From positions 1,090,936-1,154,935 of the forward strand of contig NC_007796.1 in NCBI RefSeq assembly GCF_000013445.1: a DNA stretch of 64,000 bases, given 5' to 3'. How positions within the stretch are numbered: position 1 is the first letter of the stretch; each line of letters begins with the position of its first letter. The translations under genes were made by a program, and so were the position numbers. The DNA is from Methanospirillum hungatei JF-1 (lineage in GTDB: Archaea > Halobacteriota > Methanomicrobia > Methanomicrobiales > Methanospirillaceae). The notes under the pieces were generated by a model. That model saw nothing but the letters and a program-made list of their open reading frames with translations, was not told the DNA's origin and did not search any database. Below, piece after piece: positions 29,602 to 34,806 of this stretch.

Positions 29602-31506
29602 TTAGCTGGAGGATGCAGGGGTTCCTTCCCCAACCTCTTCAGTTACATTTGTTTCTCCATCAGACTGTGACGGAGTGACATTTCCGCCTTCAGGATTCTC
29701 AATAAGCTCCTTGAGGTCAAGGGCATATTTGAATTCCTGATCATAGGAGAGGGCCTTATCGACTGCGGCCCGTGCCTCATCCATCTTGTTCAGTTTGTAG
29801 AGAGCAAATGCCTTCTGTGCCCACAGGTCAGCTTTGGTATCATCAAGTGCTATTGCTGATTCAAATGCCTTCAGAGCTTCTTCGAAGTTCTCCTGGGTGA
29901 TTAATGCCAATCCCTTTGCAAGATATGCACGTGGACTTGGTTCAATCGCGACTGCCTTATCAAATGCTGCGATCGCCTCATCGAGCTTGTCCAGTTTTAC
30001 AAGAGTGGTTCCCTGGTTATAGTAGTATTCTGCTTCAGAGTCAGAGATCTTTATCGCTTCATTAAAGGCTTTCAGTGCTTCCTCATAGTTTTCAAGCTCA
30101 TTCAGGACAACACCATAATCATTCCATGCGACCGCATTGGTTGCATTGAGTTCAACAGCCTTTGCAAAGGCTTCTGAGGCCCCCTGATTATCTTCATTCT
30201 GAACACGTGCCAGTCCAAGCGTATAGTATGCCTTAGAGCGATCATCTTCAGTCATCTGAGATGCATTGAGTGCAGTTGCCTGTTCAAGTGAGTCAGCAGC
30301 ATCCTGGTAGTTTTCAAGTTGATATTGAGTCAGACCTTTCAGGTAATATGGATCAGCAAGATCAGGTCTCAGTTCAATCATCTTGTCAAGTGCTGTTGTT
30401 GCTTCATCATACGAGCCTTCGTCACTTAACAGACCACCAAGATAGTACCATGCATCAGCAAGATTCGGATTTAACTCAGTTGCAGTTCTGAATTCTGCAA
30501 TCGCTCCTGATCTGTCGCTCTGGTCAATGTATACCTGTCCCTTCCAGTAATGTGCAACACCCATCTGGGGATCTGCTTCTGATGCTGCAGTAAATGCTTC
30601 CATTGCTCCGGTTAGATCTCCCTGGTCATAGAGAACCCGACCCTTGTAATAGAGCGCGTTTGCATTGTAGGGGTTCAGTTCAACTGCCTTGTTAAAGGCG
30701 GTAAGTGCTTCATCAGGATTGTTCCGGACTTCAAAGAGGATACGTCCCTTCCGGTCCCAGACATCAGAATCGCTTCCGACGGTCAGGAATGGTTCAGAGT
30801 AATCTCCCTCTATGGTGAGTACCTGGTTAAAGGTTGCTTCTGCTTCATCAAATTTACCCAGTGCACTTTCTGCAATACCTTTTGCATACAGGGCATCTTT
30901 AAATTCAGGATTCAATTCGATTGCCTTCTCATATGCAGTCAGGGCTTCCTCTGGCTGACCAAGATCAGAGAGTGTAATTCCTTTCCAGTAATATGCACGG
31001 GAACCATCAGGCATAAGTTCAATAGCTTTATTGAATGATTCAAGTGCAGATTCTGAGTCGGTATTGAGAAGCTGCGCAATACCATAGTTCGTCCAGATTC
31101 CTGGATCATCGGTTTTAACCTCCACAGCCTTCGTCAGGGCTTCAAGTGCCGGGACCGGGTCGGGTTTTTCCTTTCCAACGAGGTATAGGTATCCGATATT
31201 GCCCCATGCAACTCCGTTTTCAGGATTTAAATTGGTTACATTCTGAAATGCGTAAATTGCAGATTCAACATCACCGGTCATCAGGTAAGATCCACCAAGT
31301 TTGGAGTATGCCTGTTCATTCTGTGGATCTTCTTCGACTGCTTTTAAAAAGTTGGAGATAGCTTCTTCGTAGTTTTCATTCTCAAGAGCGGTGAGCCCCT
31401 GATCATACCACCCGGATCCCGTTGCATTCTCTTCTGCTACAACTCCTGCAGTCAGCACTGACAGGAAAAGTAACGCAAGAACCGGGAGTATTGCTCCGAT
31501 CTTCAT
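29602..31506 (-). CDS. Exported TPR-repeat protein
   Basis: The start chosen at 31506 (MKIGAILPVLALLFLSVLTAGVVA) gives a textbook signal peptide; the frame is open to 31569 but those residues would bury it. After the signal the protein is a continuous array of about 16 TPRs (for example SRAYYWKGITLSDLGQPEEAL and AWNDYGVVLNELENYEEALKA). It ends in a Thr/Ser/Gln/Glu-rich tail that could be glycosylated or wall-associated. It is therefore an extracellular or surface scaffold. Exported TPR arrays of this length are unusual outside a few methanogens. Function unknown. Confidence 0.88.
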   Translation of the reverse strand: MKIGAILPVLALLFLSVLTAGVVAEENATGSGWYDQGLTALENENYEEAISNFLKAVEEDPQNEQAYSKLGGSYLMTGDVESAIYAFQNVTNLNPENGVAWGNIGYLYLVGKEKPDPVPALEALTKAVEVKTDDPGIWTNYGIAQLLNTDSESALESFNKAIELMPDGSRAYYWKGITLSDLGQPEEALTAYEKAIELNPEFKDALYAKGIAESALGKFDEAEATFNQVLTIEGDYSEPFLTVGSDSDVWDRKGRILFEVRNNPDEALTAFNKAVELNPYNANALYYKGRVLYDQGDLTGAMEAFTAASEADPQMGVAHYWKGQVYIDQSDRSGAIAEFRTATELNPNLADAWYYLGGLLSDEGSYDEATTALDKMIELRPDLADPYYLKGLTQYQLENYQDAADSLEQATALNASQMTEDDRSKAYYTLGLARVQNEDNQGASEAFAKAVELNATNAVAWNDYGVVLNELENYEEALKAFNEAIKISDSEAEYYYNQGTTLVKLDKLDEAIAAFDKAVAIEPSPRAYLAKGLALITQENFEEALKAFESAIALDDTKADLWAQKAFALYKLNKMDEARAAVDKALSYDQEFKYALDLKELIENPEGGNVTPSQSDGETNVTEEVGEGTPASSS

Positions 31507-31732
31507 GCCATATATATCACATAGGAGGGAGAGAAATAGTTTCTTCTTTATTATTTTTATAGAGACCAATCAACAATATACCGGCTTATTTATTGTATGA
31601 AAGATATATTTTTAAATGAACTTTCATTGAGAAAAATATACGTGATATTGGTCTGAAATTTTATCCTTCATCGAAAAGATTGACAGGATGATTGTTGATT
31701 ATCGCGAAAATCCAGACCTTCGATTTGGGATA

Positions 31733-31745
31733 TTTTTTAATATAC
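31733..31745 (+). promoter_or_regulatory. TATA-like promoter of tRNA-Thr
   Basis: A T-rich tract running into 'tttttaatatac' lies about 24-36 nt upstream of the tRNA, the usual archaeal TATA distance. The assignment is by position and composition. Confidence 0.4.
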
Positions 31746-31768
31746 ATCATGCGTATAGTACGGGGCAC

Positions 31769-31840
31769 GCCGTTGTGGCTTAGCGGTATAGCGGCTGATT
31801 CGTAATCAGCAGGTCGGGGGTTCAAGTCCCCCCAGCGGCT
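31769..31840 (+). tRNA. tRNA-Thr (anticodon CGT)
   Basis: A complete 72-nt cloverleaf. The acceptor GCCGTTG pairs with CAGCGGC (one G-T pair); the anticodon stem GCTGA/TCAGC closes a TTCGTAA loop with anticodon CGT; the T stem GGGGG/CCCCC encloses TTCAAGT. The discriminator base is T and CCA is not encoded. Its last 14 bases are repeated at 38878-38891, showing that this tRNA is the integration target of the adjoining element and stays intact after integration. Confidence 0.96.
31827..31840 (+). repeat. attL: 14-bp direct repeat in tRNA-Thr 3' end
   Basis: The sequence TCCCCCCAGCGGCT, covering the 3' part of the T stem and the acceptor stem, recurs exactly at 38878-38891 in the same orientation. 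The bases on either side differ between copies (G versus A before, C versus T after), so 14 bp is the full identity. A tRNA 3' end repeated next to a tyrosine integrase gene is the signature of site-specific integration. Confidence 0.88.
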
Positions 31841-31979
31841 CTAATACCGAAGTATAATGCCCTAAACATATATTGTCTCGTTCTCTCAAAAGATAAACCC
31901 ATATCTTCACGATATCAGAAAGTTACTATCAAACCATATCAACTATAGGCTAAAAAAAGATAGGCACTTCTAGGGTGCT

Positions 31980-32543
31980 CTATGACAACCTTAAGATTGC
32001 ACGATACCACGAAGGCCGGATGTTCACCAATGGGTGTTTCTCATTTCCTATCTTATTGAATGAACCTATAGGCATACCGATCTTCTGTGCTGCTTCCTTC
32101 TGCATGTGACCATGGGAAACAAATCTCTCGATACATTTGATCATCTCTGCCCGCATACTCGGAGTTATGGGTATAGGCTCATCATCTCCCGGTATGGTTG
32201 TCTCCACTGTTGGTATAACCTCTTCCACTGTTGGTATAACTTCGGGTATGACTTCCTCAACTATTGGAGCGCTCTCTTCTACTGTTGGTATAACTTCGGG
32301 TATAACGTAGGTATGACTTTCCAATACTTCTTCACGCCATGCCTCCAATGTGGAAATGCGTTCCTTAATCTCTTCCAACTCACCGGGAGATATGGAAGGT
32401 ATAACTGCGGTATGATTCGGTATAACCTCGCCATAGAGAGCCTTCCTGATTAATTCACATATGGTTGTGCTGAAAGGTTTGTCTCCTGTATACTCCTTGA
32501 CAGCATTATACAGTTCATCTGGCATACTGATTGCGGTCTTCAT
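31980..32543 (-). CDS. RHH DNA-binding protein with VIP-repeat linker and C-terminal HTH-like domain
   Basis: Start 32543 is chosen because GAGGTGA precedes it by about 5 nt and MKTAISMPDELYNAV is a typical ribbon-helix-helix N-terminus; the frame is open to 32597. Residues 1-38 are the RHH domain and 52-75 a short coiled coil. Residues 76-127 are a Pro/Glu/Val linker of VIPEVIPTVEE units. Residues 130-187 are helical with an HTH-like stretch (MQKEAAQKIGMPIGSFNKIG). The linker is encoded by repeated GTTATACC/GTCATACC octamers that also fill the promoter, so the gene carries DNA repeats as well as a repeated peptide. Likely an autoregulator or partition protein of the element; this is inference. 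Confidence 0.72.
   Translation of the reverse strand: MKTAISMPDELYNAVKEYTGDKPFSTTICELIRKALYGEVIPNHTAVIPSISPGELEEIKERISTLEAWREEVLESHTYVIPEVIPTVEESAPIVEEVIPEVIPTVEEVIPTVETTIPGDDEPIPITPSMRAEMIKCIERFVSHGHMQKEAAQKIGMPIGSFNKIGNEKHPLVNIRPSWYRAILRLS
32212..32426 (-). repeat. Intragenic GTYATACC octamer repeats (nine copies)
   Basis: On the minus strand the octamer GTTATACC or GTCATACC (one copy ATCATACC) occurs at 32212-19, 32233-40, 32245-52, 32287-94, 32299-306, 32310-17, 32398-405, 32409-16 and 32419-26. Neighbouring copies start 10-12 or 21 nt apart. Most encode Val-Ile-Pro, but the copies at 32310 and 32409 are in another reading frame, encoding Ser-His-Thr and Asn-His-Thr. The conserved unit is therefore the DNA word, not only the peptide. 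Confidence 0.8.
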
Positions 32544-32555
32544 CTCTTCACCTCT

Positions 32556-32622
32556 GGTATAACCATAGTATGACTCGGTCATACTTAAGGCTTTCATACC
32601 GTCAGTTATACCAAGTTATACC
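32556..32622. promoter_or_regulatory. Putative operator cluster upstream of RHH gene
   Basis: The leader of the RHH gene carries the same octamer outside coding sequence. GTTATACC (minus strand) is at 32556-63 and GTTATACC (plus strand) at 32605-12 and 32615-22, 10 bp apart. A near copy is at 32593-600. There is also a perfect inverted repeat AGTATGAC-TCG-GTCATACT at 32567-32585. An RHH dimer usually binds such half-sites as tandem dimers, so this is a plausible autoregulatory operator or centromere-like site. Confidence 0.65.
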
Positions 32623-32637
32623 CAAACAAAAAAAGAA

Positions 32638-32781
32638 TTATAATTCGTGCTCTCCCATTTCACCAGGTATGGGTGCATCTCTAGCAATTCCCAGCCGTTC
32701 TATCCGGGGGATTTCTGACCGGAAGAATAGGTGTCTGCTTGCCCACTCTCTAGTGTGCTCATCAGATTGCAACGTAACCAC
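32638..32781 (-). CDS. Possible 47-residue protein, GTG start
   Basis: A short frame not covered by longer genes, from GTG at 32781 to TAA at 32638. It encodes a charged peptide with EWASRHLFFRSEIPRIERLG in the middle and ends GEMGEHEL. It overlaps the 54-residue gene upstream by 20 nt, in keeping with the 4-14 nt overlaps through this operon, and fills an otherwise empty gap. No family is recognised. Support is limited to composition, position and overlap. Confidence 0.4.
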   Translation of the reverse strand: MVTLQSDEHTREWASRHLFFRSEIPRIERLGIARDAPIPGEMGEHEL

Positions 32782-32926
32782 CTGTCCCCGGCTTTACAAG
32801 TATCGTTCCTACAACGCGGGCCGATCCTTTCCTAAAAACTGCACGCTCAAGAACCACAGAGAAGGCGGCCTCATTATATGCCTCCTCAAGGTCTGATAAC
32901 CGCCTCTGGATGGATTCAAATCTCAT
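32762..32926 (-). CDS. Hypothetical 54-residue protein
   Basis: The frame is open to 33064, but the start at 32926 (MRFESIQRRLSDLEEAYNEA) is preferred because it lies inside the last codons of the upstream gene (11-nt overlap), like the other junctions here. The first 25 residues form an amphipathic helix; the rest is basic with a hydrophobic end (VVGTILVKPGTGGYVAI). I recognise no family. It belongs to the leftward small-gene operon of the element. Confidence 0.5.
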   Translation of the reverse strand: MRFESIQRRLSDLEEAYNEAAFSVVLERAVFRKGSARVVGTILVKPGTGGYVAI

Positions 32927-33173
32927 TGAACAGCCCCGAATGTTTTTGTAATTTATCCTGAAGACTGGTATGACTCCACTCTTCAAGCAGTTCAAGGTTT
33001 TTGTGATAGCGTTCCTCACGTGTTTGTAAGGTTGCATCACTTGACCACACAGAGGGATATACATCTGTCAGCAAGGTTACCACTTCCTCATGGCTCCTGC
33101 CCTTCCTACCAGGAGACACAGTCTTTCGGATGTTCTCAAGTGCTATCAATCGTTTAAGTGTATTTGGGTTCAT
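32916..33173 (-). CDS. Hypothetical 85-residue protein
   Basis: A small mostly helical, charged protein (MNPNTLKRLIALENIRKTV...). A Ser/Arg/Lys-rich patch (SPGRKGRSHEE) follows the first helix and could contact nucleic acid. Its ATG overlaps the stop of the cysteine-rich gene upstream by 4 nt (ATGA), and its own 3' end overlaps the next gene by 11 nt. No family is recognised; it is likely a DNA-linked accessory protein of the element, but that is a guess from context. Confidence 0.6.
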   Translation of the reverse strand: MNPNTLKRLIALENIRKTVSPGRKGRSHEEVVTLLTDVYPSVWSSDATLQTREERYHKNLELLEEWSHTSLQDKLQKHSGLFNEI

Positions 33174-33385
33174 ACTCGTTCAAATCTCCCGGTTTTTGCG
33201 TTAAATGAACCAATCGTGAGTTTTTCAGCCGGACTTGAATTTTGAATTGCAACAGCACTTCGGACCATCAGAGCACTATAACAGGCCATACATCTCGATA
33301 AACAGATATTCGTGCCCGATGCTTGACAGAAATTCTTATCCAGTAATGGAACTTTGAATCCACAATATTTTTTATATTGAGTCAT
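33170..33385 (-). CDS. Small cysteine-rich protein (71 residues)
   Basis: Five cysteines cluster in the first half: C8, C20, C28, C32 and C35 (YCGFKV, NFCQ, NICLSRCMACYS). The CxxxCxxC grouping suggests a zinc-binding fold or possibly an Fe-S site. The C-terminal half is polar. It overlaps the upstream 97-residue gene by 14 nt and the downstream gene by 4 nt. No named family is recognised. Confidence 0.6.
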   Translation of the reverse strand: MTQYKKYCGFKVPLLDKNFCQASGTNICLSRCMACYSALMVRSAVAIQNSSPAEKLTIGSFNAKTGRFERV

Positions 33386-33665
33386 GATTTCCTTCCTCCA
33401 ATTTTGATAATCTCGTTTCTATTTCGTCCAATTGAAGATCCTTCAGTCCTGCAAGCGCTGTTGATGCTGCCATAATTGCAGTCCGGAGATACTGAATCCG
33501 AATCTTATCTGCTTCTGGATCTCGAATCCGGCCTTCTCCTGAAGTTTTCTTGCAGCACAGTCTGATGATTTCACTCAAAACTTTTAGGATTTCTGACCGT
33601 GACATACTGTGACACGGGGGGATCACATCTGTTTTTTGGAAGTTATAGACAACTTTTTCAGACAT
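33372..33665 (-). CDS. Hypothetical 97-residue helical protein, first gene of small-gene operon
   Basis: A short protein with two predicted helices (SRSEILKVLSEIIRLCCKK and KIRIQYLRTAIMAASTALAGL) and a C-terminal coiled-coil-like LQLDEIETRLSKLEEG. The start follows GAGGCG by about 6 nt, and a TATA-like ttaaaata lies about 25-30 nt upstream. It leads the compact leftward operon 33665-32638 and faces the divergent 147-residue gene. No family is recognised. Confidence 0.6.
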   Translation of the reverse strand: MSEKVVYNFQKTDVIPPCHSMSRSEILKVLSEIIRLCCKKTSGEGRIRDPEADKIRIQYLRTAIMAASTALAGLKDLQLDEIETRLSKLEEGNHDSI

Positions 33666-33693
33666 ATAAACGCCTCTTTAAGTTTATGTTATT

Positions 33694-33816
33694 TTAAGCG
33701 CGCGATACATGCGCGTTAACCGCTGTTTATAAATACGCGCGCATCTAATATTAATGTAGCGCGTGGAGACCGTGCCTGTGGTCCCTTCATCCCCACAGGC
33801 GCGCCCGCGCGCTTAC
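33694..33816. promoter_or_regulatory. GCGC-rich divergent promoter/repeat region
   Basis: Within 123 bp of otherwise AT-rich DNA there are five GCGC clusters: 33694-33718 (TTAAGCGCGCG, then six bases, then GCGCGTTAA, an imperfect palindrome), 33734-33744, 33758-33765, 33798-33805 and 33806-33816. The outermost blocks TAAGCGCGCG (33695-704) and CGCGCGCTTA (33805-814) are inverted copies about 100 bp apart. A TATA-like TTTATAAATA (33726-33735), nearly symmetric, lies inside. It may be a divergent promoter with operators, or a replication or partition site. Confidence 0.55.
33774..33800. repeat. 8-bp perfect stem-loop GCCTGTGG/CCACAGGC
   Basis: GCCTGTGG at 33774-33781 and its exact complement CCACAGGC at 33793-33800 enclose an 11-base pyrimidine-rich loop. 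It lies 33 bp before the start of the 147-residue gene, in the probable leader of its transcript, so it could be a cruciform at DNA level or an RNA hairpin near the translation start. Confidence 0.5.
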
Positions 33817-33833
33817 TTCTAGAAGGAATTTCT

Positions 33834-34277
33834 ATGTCTGAACTTAATATAAAATCTCAAGAAATATACGGCCAAATCGTTAAAGCCGCTGATGCTGCGT
33901 GTAAAACGTTTGTTGACGCAGCCGAATTAGTTAGAAATGAAACCAAGGCTGAAACACGCATTGAATGCCATGAGGCCTTCTTAAAAGCCTGTGATTCATT
34001 CCGGGCAGGCTGGGGGCTTCCGGGGGGGCAGCCCGATATTGACGGTATACCAAAACTCACTGAAAGGAAAAGAACAGCATACAAACGTCTGTTAGACTAT
34101 ACGAGTTGTATACAGTGGTTTTCAGCAAATCGTAAAGCAAAATTCGATGAATTCAAAACCATTTGTGAAAAGAACAATATTAAAGACCCGGAACAGCAAA
34201 AGGTCTTATTTGCGGTTTGTATCTTCGATGTAAGAACATTAATCAAATTAGTCGATGAAAACCAAGATTTACGCTGA
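33834..34277 (+). CDS. Hypothetical 147-residue element protein
   Basis: The only rightward gene of the element. The ATG follows AGAAGGAA by about 7 nt. The protein is highly charged and mainly helical (EIYGQIVKAADAACKTFVDAAELV; RKRTAYKRLLDYTSCIQWFS), with a central Gly/Pro segment (GWGLPGGQPDIDG) and no membrane segment. I recognise no family. It sits between the GCGC-rich divergent promoter and the iteron field, so a replication, copy-control or immunity role is conceivable but unproven. Confidence 0.6.
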   Translation: MSELNIKSQEIYGQIVKAADAACKTFVDAAELVRNETKAETRIECHEAFLKACDSFRAGWGLPGGQPDIDGIPKLTERKRTAYKRLLDYTSCIQWFSANRKAKFDEFKTICEKNNIKDPEQQKVLFAVCIFDVRTLIKLVDENQDLR

Positions 34278-34341
34278 TATCTTGATTTGAGGCTCGTTCT
34301 ACCATATTTATCTATCTCCAAAAACCACCATCTTTTTTTAT

Positions 34342-34361
34342 CTCCCTCGAAAGTGAGGGAG
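34342..34361. other. Stem-loop CTCCCTC/GAGGGAG
   Basis: A perfect 7-bp inverted repeat with a 6-base loop, 65 bp after the stop of the 147-residue gene and directly after a seven-T run. It could mark the 3' end of that transcript, although no T tract follows the hairpin on the plus strand. Confidence 0.4.
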
Positions 34362-34458
34362 TTAGAATACCCGACTTTTCGGGGATTATGGATCTTCAAA
34401 TCAAAAAACCAGCAGTGTGGGGAGATATAACCATTTTGTGTGTGTGTGTTCGTTTTTC

Positions 34459-34806
34459 AGGGCACATAGATCACAAGTGCCCCAAGTGCCCTGCTTTTTT
34501 TTCGATAAGTGCCCTAATTTTTTATGACCATATAAGGTTTTTTATTTGCTTTTATTGCCAATATTTTTTTTATTTTATTTCTTTAATATTATTATAGGGC
34601 ACATAGGGCACTTGTACTAAGTTAAAGTTGTATGTAAAAAAATGTTATATAGGGTTAACTTAGGGTATGTGCCCTATGTGCCCTGATCCGGGTTACTGGA
34701 TAGAAATTCCCTGCAAATATCTAACTCCGTTTGACTTTACGCCATCTTTAACCCCGTGTTTTTTTAGCAGGGCACTTGTGAATTTTCGGGGCACTTCAGG
34801 GCACAT
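34459..34806. repeat. AGGGCAC iteron field, putative element replication origin
   Basis: Eleven copies of the heptamer AGGGCAC or its complement GTGCCCT (two with one mismatch) lie at about 34459, 34477, 34486, 34509, 34596, 34605, 34669, 34678, 34769, 34788 and 34798. Three pairs are direct repeats with a 9-bp period, and copies occur in both orientations on the two sides of an AT-rich core. The field spans the 415-bp spacer upstream of the unknown gene's end and runs into the 3' end of the primase-helicase gene. This is the classical layout of iterons bound by a replication initiator. Origin function is inference. Confidence 0.72.
34515..34595. other. AT-rich tract inside iteron field (possible unwinding element)
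   Basis: About 80 bp almost devoid of G and C, with long T runs and 'tttaatattattat', flanked on both sides by AGGGCAC heptamers. Such low-melting tracts beside iterons are typical duplex-unwinding elements. A 69-residue frame crossing it (34388-34597, plus strand) is not credible as a gene. Confidence 0.55.

Noticed and set aside
29602-31506. Regular DNA-level repeats that could be mistaken for a CRISPR or satellite array
   Set aside because: The spacing is about 102 nt and follows the 34-residue TPR unit with free codon variation; there are no identical repeats with unique spacers. No CRISPR array is seen anywhere in the window.
32106-32453. 115-residue plus-strand frame with repeated CWYN segments
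   Set aside because: It is the antisense reading of the VIP-repeat region of the RHH gene; the repeated peptide simply mirrors the DNA octamers.
32926-33064. N-terminal extension of the 54-residue element protein
   Set aside because: The extension to 33064 lies almost wholly inside the 85-residue gene; the internal start at 32926 gives the short overlap seen at the other junctions.
34342-34361. Stem-loop as an intrinsic bacterial-type terminator
   Set aside because: No T tract follows the hairpin in either direction of the flanking genes, and archaeal termination relies mainly on T runs; listed only as a stem-loop.
34388-34597. 69-residue plus-strand frame rich in Phe/Ile/Tyr
   Set aside because: It spans the iteron field and the AT-rich tract, and its composition is what poly-T DNA gives by chance.
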